NCBI GenBank assembly: GCA_023664625.1
Contig: JAMPFD010000004.1
Coordinates: forward strand, 124,001-188,000
DNA from: Bacillota bacterium
GTDB lineage: Bacteria; Bacteroidota; Bacteroidia; Bacteroidales; Bacteroidaceae
Length of the DNA: 64,000 bases
Direction: 5' to 3'
The notes beneath the pieces are model-generated. The model was not told where the DNA came from. It worked only from the letters and a program-made list of their open reading frames with translations, and ran no database searches. Position numbers and translations under genes: made by a program. Of this stretch, positions 44,089 through 53,637 are shown in pieces (positions within the stretch are counted from its first letter, which is position 1; each line of letters begins with the position of its first letter).

Positions 44089-45993
44089 TTATTTCAGATA
44101 GTCCTCGAAGTACTGAGTGATACGTTCATGAAGATGTACGGAAGCATGTCCCATCATATTATGTCCCTCACCAGGATATACGAAGAAATCAGGCTGAGTG
44201 CCTGCCTTTATGCAAGCATCAAGGAACTGAAGTGCGTGCTGCGGCACCACAGTAGGGTCGTTCATGCCGATTATAATCTGCAGTTTGCCTTTCAGATTCT
44301 TGGCTTTTTCCAACAGAGAAGTCCCGGCATATCCCTCAGGATTAGCATCCGGAGTATCCATATACCTCTCTCCGTACATAACCTCATACCATTTCCAGTC
44401 TATCACAGGACCGCCGGCAACACCAACCTTGAACACATCCAGATAGGTTGTCATCAGCGAAGTTGTCATGAATCCGCCGAAACTCCATCCGTGGACACCG
44501 AGCCTGTCCATATCGACATAGGGCAAAGTCTTAAGGAAATCCACACCCTTCATCTGGTCTTTCATTTCCTCCTGACCGAGTTTTCTGAACGTTGCCTGTT
44601 CAAATTCCCGGCCCCTGTTTTCCGAGCCACGGTTGTCAAGGACAAAGATTACATAGCCTTTCTGTGCCATATATGTTTCCCAAGAACGTGAAGCCCAGTG
44701 CCATGATGCTTCAACATTATGTGCATGAGGGCCGCCGTAGACATAGACAACGGTAGGATATTTCTTGTTTTCATCGAAATCCGGCGGCAGGACGAGACGG
44801 TAATACAAGTCCGTGACACCGTCAGCAGCCTTTATCGAACCGCTTTTATATGCCGGTACGGCATATCCCTCCCAAGGGTCAGGAGATGTAAAATATTCCT
44901 CACGTGTCTTCTTCACGGTGTTTATGATTTCATAAGCACGCGGAACGTCCGGTGCAGAATATACATCAACAAGCCTGGTACCGTCGTCCGAGAGGATACC
45001 CCGATGCACTCCTTTGCCGTTGTCAAGGAGTGTACGCCTGCCATTCATGGAGAGGGCGAAGAGATTGCTTTGCAGCGGGTTAAGCTCATTGGAACGTATA
45101 ATGACCGATTTGGTCTTTCCGCAGAAGCCGACAATCTCCTGGTCAACATAGTTTCCCTTAGTCAGCTGCTTCAGAAGTTTGCCGTCCGTATTGTAAAGAT
45201 ACAGATGATTATATCCGTCCCTCTCGCTCCAAAGGATGAACTTACCGTCATCCCAAGGCAGGAATGTCACAGGATGCTGCGGCTCGACATACTTGTCACA
45301 ATGCTCAGTGTACAAGGTTTTCACTTTCTTTCCTGTCAAGGCATCATAGACATCAAGAGAGGTATCGGTCTGGTCACGGTTCACTTCAAAGAGATAAACC
45401 GACTTATTATCCGGCGACCATGTAATATTCGTGAAGTAGCGGTCCGTTACATCGCCCAAATCCAGCCACACTGTCTTTTGCGTCTTGATGTCATAAACAC
45501 CGACAGTGACCTTGTGGCTCTTCATTCCTGCCATAGGATAGGCATCCGGTTCCACCACGGCAATACGCTCAAAGGTGTTCACCTGCGGATAGTCCGTCAC
45601 CATTGACTGGTCCATGCGGTAGAAAGCGAAGCGCGACTTGTCAGGGGAAAGGAATATGCCGCTGTTGATACCGAACTCATTACGGTGCACAGCTTCACCG
45701 TAAACAAGTTGACGGCTGCCGTCCTCCGTAACACGCTGCGGCTCATTTCCCGCAGATGTCTGTATATATATATTATGTTCGCGCGCGAATACCTGAGGAT
45801 AGCCTTTCGGCTTCGCCAGGGTATCACTGTTCACGAGTGTATTTCCGTTCCACCAAAGCCGTAGATACTTCGGTGACATCTGCCTGAAGTTCTTACCTCC
45901 GAAGTTCAAGTCCTCAAGAGTAAACTGCTTCTGCTGCGCACCGGCACCCAGCGCGGCCATAGTCATTGCCATTGCAAGAATAATACGTTTCAT
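44089..45993 (-). CDS. S9-family serine peptidase (DPP IV-like)
   Basis: 634 aa. Signal peptide about 1-19. Beta-propeller about 40-380 (FFLSPDKSRFAFYRMDQSMV region, WSERDGYNHLYLYNTDGKLL). Alpha/beta hydrolase about 390-634: catalytic Ser in GWSFGGF near 508, Asp in GMNDPTV near 580, His in GEGHNM near 612. The family removes Xaa-Pro dipeptides or tripeptides in the periplasm. About 80 residues shorter than typical DPP IV proteins. Starts 4 bp after the RNA methyltransferase gene. Exact specificity is not clear. Confidence 0.9.
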   Translation of the reverse strand: MKRIILAMAMTMAALGAGAQQKQFTLEDLNFGGKNFRQMSPKYLRLWWNGNTLVNSDTLAKPKGYPQVFAREHNIYIQTSAGNEPQRVTEDGSRQLVYGEAVHRNEFGINSGIFLSPDKSRFAFYRMDQSMVTDYPQVNTFERIAVVEPDAYPMAGMKSHKVTVGVYDIKTQKTVWLDLGDVTDRYFTNITWSPDNKSVYLFEVNRDQTDTSLDVYDALTGKKVKTLYTEHCDKYVEPQHPVTFLPWDDGKFILWSERDGYNHLYLYNTDGKLLKQLTKGNYVDQEIVGFCGKTKSVIIRSNELNPLQSNLFALSMNGRRTLLDNGKGVHRGILSDDGTRLVDVYSAPDVPRAYEIINTVKKTREEYFTSPDPWEGYAVPAYKSGSIKAADGVTDLYYRLVLPPDFDENKKYPTVVYVYGGPHAHNVEASWHWASRSWETYMAQKGYVIFVLDNRGSENRGREFEQATFRKLGQEEMKDQMKGVDFLKTLPYVDMDRLGVHGWSFGGFMTTSLMTTYLDVFKVGVAGGPVIDWKWYEVMYGERYMDTPDANPEGYAGTSLLEKAKNLKGKLQIIIGMNDPTVVPQHALQFLDACIKAGTQPDFFVYPGEGHNMMGHASVHLHERITQYFEDYLK

Positions 45994-45996
45994 AGG

Positions 45997-47637
45997 TCAG
46001 TCCTTCCCAAACATTTTCTTTCTGTCGGCAAATCCGCGGCCGGAGCCTTCACGGCGTGGGCGTGCCGGTTTCCTGTCACCGTACCCTTTGTCATTGCGAC
46101 GGCTGCCGTTACGGTCAAAATCCTTACGCTTACCGTTTCCGTCACGGTCAAAACGTCTGCCGTCCCTGTTCCGGTCGCCACGGGCATCCCTACGGCGGTC
46201 ACCATCCCTTCCATAAGGCTTGCGGTCACGGTACTCTCCACGGTCACGGCGGTCACGGCGTTCTTCTCTGCCTAATCTGTGATCAAGAGAATGGAAATGG
46301 AAAGAGCGGATATCCTCATCGTCATCCTCCTCACCATTACCGAAGCGGCGAGCCTTATACTGGCGTTCAAGAGCCTTCTCCCTTTCACGCACGTCATCTC
46401 CCCCGAGACCGTCCTTGAAGTCACGGTTTCCTTTCACATATCGTTTTTCGGCATTGTACTTCCTGTCCTCGTCAGTCTTCACGTCTCCTCCCTCTTTACG
46501 GAATTCGGAGAACTTGCCTCCAAAGATTGAATATTTGCGGAACTCACATTCCAAGGAACCGTTATAGACAGGAACCTTCTGAGAAGGCTTAAGTCCGATG
46601 GCTTCGAAGCATTCTTCCTTGTAAGACAGTATCCATGCTTCATTTCCCTGGAACTGATGCTTCAGCCGTTCGCCTATCATCTTATATGTACCGAGGAGGT
46701 TCTGCGTGGAGATTCTCTCGCCATAAGGAGGATTGGTGACGATTATCGCCGGCTGTTCCGGTTGTTGGAAATCCTTGAAATCAGCGCACTCCACCTCTAT
46801 GCACCTTGTCAGTCCCGCAGCCTTCACGTTCTGGCGTGCAGTGTTTACGGCCTTGATGTCGCAGTCGTAGCCTATGATTTTATGCTCAAACTCACGTTCG
46901 TGCGAATCGTCATTATATATCTCGTCAAACAAATCTTTGTCAAAATCCGCCCATTTCTCAAAGGCATACTCCTTGCGGAACAGACCTGGAGCCATGTTCT
47001 GCGCTATGAGTGCCGCTTCGACAAGCAACGTGCCGGAGCCGCACATAGGGTCGATGAAGTCCGTCTCACCCTTCCATCCGGTCATAAGTATCATGCCTGC
47101 CGCAAGAACTTCATTAAGAGGTGCCTCCACCTGCTCCTGGCGATAGCCGCGCCGGTGCAGGGACTCACCGGAAGAGTCAAGGGAGAGCGTGCATTCATTC
47201 TCCGCAATATGTATGTTAAGTCTGAGGTCAGGGTTTGCCACAGAGATATTGGGACGGTGGCCGTTCCTCTCTCTGAACTGGTCAACAATGGCATCCTTGA
47301 CCTTATATGTCACGAAACGAGAGTTACGGAACTCGGCAGAATAAACCACGGAATCCACAGAGAACGTAGAGCGTTCCGTCATATATTCACTCCAGTCCAC
47401 GGATTTCACTCCCTCATAGACCTCATCCGCGGAAGCGGCCTTAAACTGCTTTATCGGTTTCAGTATCCGTATTGCCGTGTGCAACTGAAAATTGGCACGG
47501 TACATCATCTCCTTGTCACCTGTGAACGACACCATGCGGCATCCCGTCCGGACATTGCCGGCACCGAGTTCGGTAAGTTCTTTCGCCAGCACATTTTCAA
47601 GACCCATGAAGGTCTTCGCTATCATTTCAAATTCCAT
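45997..47637 (-). CDS. RlmL-like THUMP RNA methyltransferase with Arg/Asp-rich tail
   Basis: 546 aa from ATG 47637 (MEFEMIAKTFMGLENVLAKEL); a longer open frame upstream has no conserved sequence. THUMP domain about 45-155, then a Rossmann methyltransferase about 160-375 with FIDPMCGSGTLLVEAA and TNPPYGER, typical of the 23S rRNA G2445 N2-methyltransferase group. From about 390 to the end the protein is disordered, rich in Arg, Asp, Gly and Lys (RDRRDRGEYRDRK), like the RNA-binding tails of bacterial DEAD-box helicases, and not part of RlmL. Reads with cysE (98 bp upstream) and the S9 peptidase gene. Confidence 0.88.
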   Translation of the reverse strand: MEFEMIAKTFMGLENVLAKELTELGAGNVRTGCRMVSFTGDKEMMYRANFQLHTAIRILKPIKQFKAASADEVYEGVKSVDWSEYMTERSTFSVDSVVYSAEFRNSRFVTYKVKDAIVDQFRERNGHRPNISVANPDLRLNIHIAENECTLSLDSSGESLHRRGYRQEQVEAPLNEVLAAGMILMTGWKGETDFIDPMCGSGTLLVEAALIAQNMAPGLFRKEYAFEKWADFDKDLFDEIYNDDSHEREFEHKIIGYDCDIKAVNTARQNVKAAGLTRCIEVECADFKDFQQPEQPAIIVTNPPYGERISTQNLLGTYKMIGERLKHQFQGNEAWILSYKEECFEAIGLKPSQKVPVYNGSLECEFRKYSIFGGKFSEFRKEGGDVKTDEDRKYNAEKRYVKGNRDFKDGLGGDDVREREKALERQYKARRFGNGEEDDDEDIRSFHFHSLDHRLGREERRDRRDRGEYRDRKPYGRDGDRRRDARGDRNRDGRRFDRDGNGKRKDFDRNGSRRNDKGYGDRKPARPRREGSGRGFADRKKMFGKD

Positions 47638-47735
47638 ATCTTGTTTGGATGTATTCTTATTCCACCTGTTTTGCTTTATTCCATATCTCCCGCAGAGCCA
47701 TTTCCGCCTTGATGAAAAGCCGCGCGCTCCCTTCC

Positions 47736-48617
47736 CTACTTTTTCTGGATAATCATCTCGCCCGGCTTTGTGCTCTCCGTAACCCATATGTTGCCGCCTA
47801 TCACCGTACCCTTGCCAATCGTTATGCGGCCGAGAACCGTGGCATTGCTGTACACGATGACGTTATCTTCCAGGATAGGATGGCGCGGAATACCCTTTAT
47901 AGGGTTGCCGTCATCGTCCAAAGGGAAACTCTTGGCACCGAGAGTGACACCCTGATAGAGCTTTACATTGTTGCCTATGACACACGTGGCACCGATGACG
48001 ACGCCTGTACCGTGATCGATAGAGAAATGGTGTCCTATCGTCGCACCGGGATGAATGTCAATGCCTGTCTCCGAATGCGCCATTTCTGTAAGTATACGCG
48101 GTATCAGCGGGACTCCCAAGATAAAGAGCTCATGAGCCAGACGATAATTTGTCATGGCACGGATACTCGGGTAGCACGAGATTATCTCTCCATAATTTTC
48201 TGCTGCCGGGTCACCGTTGTACGCAGCCTCGACATCAGTGGCAAGGACGGTCTGAAGTTCCGGAAGTTTCTCCACTACAGAGATGGCTGTCTCTTCCGCC
48301 TTCCTGCGCAGGTTACACAAATCCGGTTCGTCATCAGAGAAGCACAGACCGGCAAGAATCTGGTCGGCAAGCAGCTCATACAACTGTTGTATGCCTGCTC
48401 CTATAGGGTATTTAAGTGAATGGACAAGCACATTTGATTTTCCGAAATATCCCGGAAAGACAATTGCTCGTGTAAGGTCGACAATCTCTCCAAGCACCTT
48501 GCTTGAAGGCAGCGGACGTCCTTCTCTATGCTCGTGATAGAGTTTCCAGAGGGCACTGTTCGTGGACAGCTTATCCGCCAGTTCCGCCAATTTCCGGTCT
48601 GCAAGTTTAAGAGACAT
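47736..48617 (-). CDS. cysE: Serine O-acetyltransferase
   Basis: 293 aa. First step of cysteine synthesis. N-terminal helices to about 130, then the left-handed beta-helix with hexapeptide repeats from about 165: DIHPGATIGHHFSIDHGTGVVIGATCVIG (key His and Asp residues) and GRITIGKGTVIGGN. Longer N-terminal part than E. coli CysE, in the size of the EpsC/SAT forms of Bacteroidetes. First gene behind a strong promoter (48711-48741). Confidence 0.94.
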   Translation of the reverse strand: MSLKLADRKLAELADKLSTNSALWKLYHEHREGRPLPSSKVLGEIVDLTRAIVFPGYFGKSNVLVHSLKYPIGAGIQQLYELLADQILAGLCFSDDEPDLCNLRRKAEETAISVVEKLPELQTVLATDVEAAYNGDPAAENYGEIISCYPSIRAMTNYRLAHELFILGVPLIPRILTEMAHSETGIDIHPGATIGHHFSIDHGTGVVIGATCVIGNNVKLYQGVTLGAKSFPLDDDGNPIKGIPRHPILEDNVIVYSNATVLGRITIGKGTVIGGNIWVTESTKPGEMIIQKK

Positions 48618-48710
48618 TGTATCTTGAGTTTATCCGCAAAGTGCACTTCAAGTCTGTTGCCGAGGCACATCATTTCCTCGCACGCTGTCAGTTTAGTGCA
48701 TTTTACGTTG

Positions 48711-48741
48711 CAAAGTTACTGCTTTTTTCGCTAATTTCAAA
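48711..48741 (-). promoter_or_regulatory. cysE promoter
   Basis: Minus-strand TTTG (48738-48741), 19-bp spacer, TAACTTTG (48711-48718). Confidence 0.78.
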
Positions 48742-48974
48742 ACATACACCACCTATTTTTATAAATAAGTGACCCAAATCAGTTTGACAATATTATACTC
48801 CCCTGCCTCCCCTGCGGGCGTATCGGCAGGATTCTGTCCGGGCATCTGCTCCAAAGGCCTTGGCGTAAAGATGTCAAAAAGGCAGAAGGCATGGATTAAA
48901 ACACCGCAGGAAAAAGCGGCTTGATTTCCCGGTAATAACAGCCTGACTTCAAAAATCCGTCATACAAGAAAGCG

Positions 48975-49053
48975 AAAGATAACGGTTCGCAATGCAAAAG
49001 GTTACCTTTTAGAAGTCCAAAGGTTACCTTTTGCAACATAAATCGTCACCTTT
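48975..49053. repeat. 22-bp-period palindrome array, 4 units
   Basis: Units start at 48975, 48997, 49019 and 49041: AAAGATAACGGTT, AAAGGTTACCTTT, AAAGGTTACCTTT, AATCGTCACCTTT. Exact 22-bp period. Sits in the middle of the 746-bp gap between two divergent genes (cysE and the SLC13 transporter). The rest of this gap shows the cysE promoter and a -7 box at 49321, otherwise nothing. Confidence 0.85.
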
Positions 49054-49320
49054 TACGAAGCAATTCTCCACTCATTCCATAACACATTGTATATCTGCAC
49101 TTTCCAATAAGGAAGAATTCTCCGTCCACGCCATACAGGCACATGTATGCCGGAGCGTCACCGACTGAATGAAAAAACGGTTCTCGTCACTGTCGTTCCT
49201 GACTGTTCCCACGGCGAAACATTTTTTCATGAAACATCAGCAACGAATGTCGACATAGCGTAAAAATGCTATTAATTCAAAAAACTTCACAAAAAACGGC
49301 AGCAATAACAGATTTTTCCT

Positions 49321-49328
49321 TAACTTTG
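49321..49328 (+). promoter_or_regulatory. -7 box of the SLC13-type transporter gene
   Basis: TAACTTTGCC at 49321, about 36 bp before the start codon. The -33 box is weak. Confidence 0.55.
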
Positions 49329-49363
49329 CCGCCAAAATCCATAAAATCAACAATTAACAGACC

Positions 49364-51196
49364 ATGACAGAAACACTGATTGTGCTCCTTATCACGGTGA
49401 CAATGTTCGTTTACGGGAAAGTCCGTCCGGACATTGTCGCGTTATGCGCCCTCGTATCATTACGGCTTCTCGGCATCCTTACCCCGGAGGAAGCGACATC
49501 CGGATTCACATCACCTGTAGTGGTGATGATGGTCGGACTGTTTGTCATCGGAGGCGCAATATTGCAGACTGGACTGGCAAAGGCCATGAGTCAGCGCATC
49601 ATCAAGCTTGCTCATGGAAACGACACGGCTCTGTTCCTACTCGTCATCCTCGTCACTGCCATGGTCGGTGCGTTTGTCAGCAACACAGGCACCGTCGCTC
49701 TGATGATGCCTATAGTGGTGAGCATGGCTGCTCATTCTGGCATACAGGCATCACGCCTGCTCATGCCACTGGCGTTCGCAAGCAGTCTCGGAGGTATGCT
49801 GACGCTTATCGGCACACCGCCGAATCTTGTAATCCAAGAGGCACTTGTTGAACACGGATATGAACCTTTGGGATTCTTCTCGTTCACACCTGTCGGACTA
49901 ATCTGCATCTGCATCGGTATCCTCGTCATGTTTCCTCTCAGCAAGCTTTTTCTTTTCAAGAAACAAAATGTGGAAAGCCGTCAGGACGGACATGCGAAAA
50001 CGCTTGAAGAGCTTGCCGACGAGTACAACATAAGTAACGGGGTGAGCCGTTATATTATAACGGCGGGTTCATCCATAAAGGACAAAACCGTGGCGGAACT
50101 TAACCTTCGCAACATCTACGGGCTTTCCATCCTTGAGATAAGAAACGAGAGTAATCTGCGCGGAGGCCTGATACGCAACGTCACACAGAGTATCGCCACT
50201 CCTGAGAAGATACTTGCCGAAGGGGACATCATTTACCTTATGGGCAACAGGGAGAGAATGGAGGAATTCGCAAAGAAGACCCGCATAAAGAAGATGGACG
50301 GCAAGGGCATGGATTTCTATGACCTCGGTCTGACGGAAATAGTGCTTGTCCCGCAGTCCCACCTTATCGGAACGAGTCTCTCCGGCTCCGGTTTCCGTGA
50401 GAAATACAACATCAATGTACTCGGAATAAAGCGCAACAAGGACTATATCCTTGACAACCTTGCCGACAAGCGTCTGCTAGCGGGCGACGTACTGCTTGTA
50501 CAGGGAAAATGGAGCAACATTGAAAAACTGGACAATGAGGAAACCGACTGGGTCGTTCTCGGACATCCCGAGAAGCATGCCCTGCAGGCTACGCTGGACT
50601 ATAAGGCTCCCCTTGCGGCGGTAATCATGGCGGCAATGGTGGCGGCAATGGTCTTTGACTTCATCCCCATTCCTCCGTCGACAGCCATAATCACAGCCGG
50701 ACTGCTGACTGTGCTGACGGGATGCTTCCGCAACATCAACGCGGCATACCGCACAATAAACGTCGAAAGCATCATACTCATAGCAGCAATGATGCCGATG
50801 TCCATCGCCTTGGAAAAGACGGGGACATCGGCACTCATATCACATTCGCTTGTCGAGGCTCTCGGAGCCATGGGACCTACGGTCCTGCTCTGCGGAATTT
50901 ATTTCACGACATCACTGCTCACCATGTTTATCAGCAACACGGCTACGGCCGTACTCATGGCTCCGATAGCAATGACGTCCGCAATGGAAATCGGTGCAAG
51001 CCCTTATCCTTTCCTCTTCGCCGTAACCCTCGGAGCAAGCATGTGCTTCGCCTCACCTTTCTCAACGCCGCCGAATGCACTTGTAATGCACGCAGGAGGA
51101 TACAGGTTCAGCGACTATATAAAAGTAGGACTGCCATTGCAGATAATAATAGGCATCGCCATGACTTTCATCCTGCCTGTCCTTTTCCGGTTCTGA
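49364..51196 (+). CDS. SLC13-family permease with two RCK_C (TrkA-C) domains
   Basis: 610 aa. An N-terminal membrane half (about 1-195) with helices and the NTGTVALMMPI motif, two cytosolic TrkA-C-type domains (about 222-300 and 312-385), then a second membrane half (about 410-610) with a similar SNTATAVLMAPIA motif and the closing SPFSTPPNALVM. The inverted-repeat halves with SNT motifs match the divalent-anion:Na+ symporter (CitMHS/SLC13) group that carries sulfate, phosphate or dicarboxylates. The neighbouring cysE hints at sulfate, but this is weak. Single gene. Confidence 0.88.
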   Translation: MTETLIVLLITVTMFVYGKVRPDIVALCALVSLRLLGILTPEEATSGFTSPVVVMMVGLFVIGGAILQTGLAKAMSQRIIKLAHGNDTALFLLVILVTAMVGAFVSNTGTVALMMPIVVSMAAHSGIQASRLLMPLAFASSLGGMLTLIGTPPNLVIQEALVEHGYEPLGFFSFTPVGLICICIGILVMFPLSKLFLFKKQNVESRQDGHAKTLEELADEYNISNGVSRYIITAGSSIKDKTVAELNLRNIYGLSILEIRNESNLRGGLIRNVTQSIATPEKILAEGDIIYLMGNRERMEEFAKKTRIKKMDGKGMDFYDLGLTEIVLVPQSHLIGTSLSGSGFREKYNINVLGIKRNKDYILDNLADKRLLAGDVLLVQGKWSNIEKLDNEETDWVVLGHPEKHALQATLDYKAPLAAVIMAAMVAAMVFDFIPIPPSTAIITAGLLTVLTGCFRNINAAYRTINVESIILIAAMMPMSIALEKTGTSALISHSLVEALGAMGPTVLLCGIYFTTSLLTMFISNTATAVLMAPIAMTSAMEIGASPYPFLFAVTLGASMCFASPFSTPPNALVMHAGGYRFSDYIKVGLPLQIIIGIAMTFILPVLFRF

Positions 51197-51267
51197 CAGA
51201 ACGACAGGGCAAATAAGCAACTGCGTTTCTGGCAGGTTCTGATTTACGGCAGTTACTCCAAAGCGTC

Positions 51268-52248
51268 TTATCTGCGGCCGCCGCCATTGCCTCCAAAGCC
51301 TCCTGTGCTACGGGAACCGCCACCATGGGTGCTGCTGCCGCGGGAACCGTTGCCGACGCTGCTGCCTGAGCGGACACTTGCTCCGCTTCCCGTTCCACCT
51401 GAAGAACGGCTGAAAGAGGAGGTTCCTGCTGACGTGGAACGTGTCACTCCATGGGAGGAGGCGTTTGACTTACTGCCGGTTGACACACGGTTGGCACTGC
51501 CGGTTGAGAAAGAACGGGACGGTGTATAGGCACTTGTACTGCGGGTGGTGGTACGGGTGGCATCACCGGCAGTCCTTCTCGTACTGCTTTCGCGTACCCT
51601 GTCGGCATCACGGCGATGGCTGCCGCCTGAGGATGTGCCCACGGAATTGGATCCTCCGCGGTTGGAGTTTCCACGGTTTGTATGGCCTTTCCTTCCCGTA
51701 ACGTCAGGTCTGTTATGGACATTGCCTGCATTACGGCCTCGCTTGTTGTCAAAACTGACACGCATTCCACGATGGTGTGTGCCGGAGAATGTCCTGCCAT
51801 TATACCATGAGCGGCCGCCGTTCCTGTGCCAGGCGTGTCCTCCACGATAGGTTGTGTAGAAGTGCGGACGGCCGAAATAGAAGAAATCGTGGCGCGGATA
51901 GTGGGCAAAGATGCGGAAATGCCAATAGCCGCTGCCCCAATAGATAGGACGGTAGAAATATTCCAGTCCGCAGAACGTACGGTACTGCCAGTCGAGCAGG
52001 ATATACGAGAGGTCAAGATTGCGGCGGCGCCAGTACTCCGAATACACGTCATCAGCAGTCGTTATGGACATCAGATAGTCGAGGTTTACCTCGAAAGCCG
52101 CTTCATACTGTGACTCGGTAAGGTCAAGTTCGTACGCCATCTTGTCCGTAAGGAACAGGGCTTGTTCACGTGCCTGCTCGTAGCTCATGGCACTTGCCGT
52201 CATGATTGCGGAAACCATAATGGCAAGGGAGAGGAGAATCTTTTTCAT
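51268..52248 (-). CDS. Secreted protein with Ser/Gly/Arg low-complexity C-terminal half
   Basis: 326 aa from ATG 52248 (MKKILLSLAIMVSAIMTASA signal peptide); the longer frame upstream is not needed. Residues about 21-75 form a helical acidic segment (QALFLTDKMAYELDLTESQY). About 75-140 is rich in Tyr, Trp, His and Phe (YFYRPIYWGSGYWHFRIF). From about 165 to the end it is mostly Ser, Gly, Arg, Thr and Asn. Related proteins occur next to stress genes in Bacteroidetes, but I cannot assign a role. Own promoter at 52378-52409. Confidence 0.68.
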   Translation of the reverse strand: MKKILLSLAIMVSAIMTASAMSYEQAREQALFLTDKMAYELDLTESQYEAAFEVNLDYLMSITTADDVYSEYWRRRNLDLSYILLDWQYRTFCGLEYFYRPIYWGSGYWHFRIFAHYPRHDFFYFGRPHFYTTYRGGHAWHRNGGRSWYNGRTFSGTHHRGMRVSFDNKRGRNAGNVHNRPDVTGRKGHTNRGNSNRGGSNSVGTSSGGSHRRDADRVRESSTRRTAGDATRTTTRSTSAYTPSRSFSTGSANRVSTGSKSNASSHGVTRSTSAGTSSFSRSSGGTGSGASVRSGSSVGNGSRGSSTHGGGSRSTGGFGGNGGGRR

Positions 52249-52377
52249 AACAATATATTTTTTTATTTGTTTCTTTGCCTTTTCCTGCATTTCCCACCAT
52301 GTCACGATGTCTTTTCCTCTGTCTTTTGCGGAAAAAAGATGTAACCGTACGCTGAGGCATGCGTTCTATTTTCAACG

Positions 52378-52409
52378 CAAAGGTAGTGAGAAAATGACAG
52401 ATGTGCAAA
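52378..52409 (-). promoter_or_regulatory. Promoter of the low-complexity secreted protein gene
   Basis: Minus-strand TTTG (52406-52409), 20-bp spacer, TACCTTTG (52378-52385). Leader of about 120 nt. Confidence 0.72.
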
Positions 52410-52440
52410 GGAGATTTTCCTAATCAAGATGGGAAAATCC

Positions 52441-53463
52441 CTACACATTCGTCAGCAGCCATGTCATATAGGCTGCAAAGCCTAAGGTCAGGACGGCACC
52501 CTCCCAGCGCTCCATAGTCTTATTCGTAACGGAGAAAACATACATGGCAAGGGCACTGCCAAAAAGCGTGGCAAGATCAACGGTGGTGATTCCCATCGGA
52601 CTTAACGGCACTATGGCTGACGTGAGACCAAGTATAAGCATGATGTTGAACACGCATGAACCGATGACATTGCCCAATGCCATTGACGTACTGCCTTTCC
52701 AGGCGGCGACTACACTTGTCGCAAGTTCCGGAAGGGACGTGCCGGCACCAAGGATTGTTATGCCTATCACAGCCTCGGGAACGTCCAGCCACTGTGCAAG
52801 GCGTGTGGCATGGTTGACAAAGAGGTCGGCACCTATAACAAGTTCTGCAAGGCCAAGGATTATCAGAAATGGTGCACAGGCTCTCAATTTGCCTATTGCC
52901 GCACGTACCTTCCCCGCCTTTTTCTCTGCGGATTTCGGCTCTGCTGACCCGGGAGTGGCGGCATTGCCTGGACCATCTGCATTGCCCGCGGACACGGCCG
53001 CCGCCCCATGAACAGACCTTACGCTACGGAGCATGTACCAAAGATACAGCAGAAACATGGCAAACATCAGCAGCCCCTCCAGTCGCGACATGGTTCCGTC
53101 AACAAGGGAGAATATCAGCAGCAGAGTCGCACCGAAGGCAAAAGGCAGGTCACGGCGTATAGTTGACATCTCAACAGACATGGGGTGTATCACGGCACAT
53201 ACTCCCACAACAAGGAGAACATTGAAGATGTTGCTGCCGACGACATTACCGACTGCCATGTCTGACGTTCCGTTGAGGGCTGATGCCATTGACACGCAGA
53301 ATTCCGGCATAGAGGTACCGAAAGCAACGATGGTCAGTCCGATGACCAGCTCCGGCATATTGAACTTACGGGCGATATTCACAGCACCTTCCGTGAGGTT
53401 GTCCGCACCGCGAAGTACTACGTATATGCCCACAATCATTAATAATATATTTATCAGTTGCAT
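52441..53463 (-). CDS. Calcium/sodium antiporter (CaCA family, YrbG-like)
   Basis: 340 aa with about ten helices in two inverted halves. The alpha-repeat ion-binding motifs are both present: VAFGTSMPEFCVSMASALNG ... NVVGSNIFNVLLVVG (about 46-88) and GAGTSLPELATSVVAAWKG ... NVIGSCVFNIMLILG (about 235-280). A cytosolic loop rich in Ala, Gly and Lys (about 150-185) joins the halves. It would exchange Na+ for Ca2+ at the inner membrane. Confidence 0.93.
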   Translation of the reverse strand: MQLINILLMIVGIYVVLRGADNLTEGAVNIARKFNMPELVIGLTIVAFGTSMPEFCVSMASALNGTSDMAVGNVVGSNIFNVLLVVGVCAVIHPMSVEMSTIRRDLPFAFGATLLLIFSLVDGTMSRLEGLLMFAMFLLYLWYMLRSVRSVHGAAAVSAGNADGPGNAATPGSAEPKSAEKKAGKVRAAIGKLRACAPFLIILGLAELVIGADLFVNHATRLAQWLDVPEAVIGITILGAGTSLPELATSVVAAWKGSTSMALGNVIGSCVFNIMLILGLTSAIVPLSPMGITTVDLATLFGSALAMYVFSVTNKTMERWEGAVLTLGFAAYMTWLLTNV

Positions 53464-53594
53464 AAGTATGATATTTCAAAATAAGAGGCAGGAGTGCATA
53501 ATTTCCGTTCCGCAGGATAATGTTTCATAACTTCTCATATTGCAAAAGCACATGTATAAGCCTGTAACACATGCAGATCCGGACTACAGGGAAC

Positions 53595-53625
53595 AAAATA
53601 TCCCCTCCCGGACGGGAAGGGATAT
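53595..53625 (-). terminator. Terminator after the DUF5606 gene
   Basis: 13-bp stem ATATCCCCTCCCG / CGGGAAGGGATAT with one wobble and a 2-nt gap at the tip; on the minus strand TTTTGTTCC follows, 13 bp past the stop codon. Confidence 0.7.
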
Positions 53626-53637
53626 AACTGTCAGCGG

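Noticed and set aside
41099..45993. One long operon from the S9 peptidase to the dedA-like gene
   Set aside because: The 254-bp gap before purD with hairpin repeats makes a break likely, although no clear promoter was found there.
47638..47787. N-terminal extension of the RlmL-like protein
   Set aside because: Reads into the end of cysE, has no conserved sequence, and the family start MEFEMIAKTF is at 47637.
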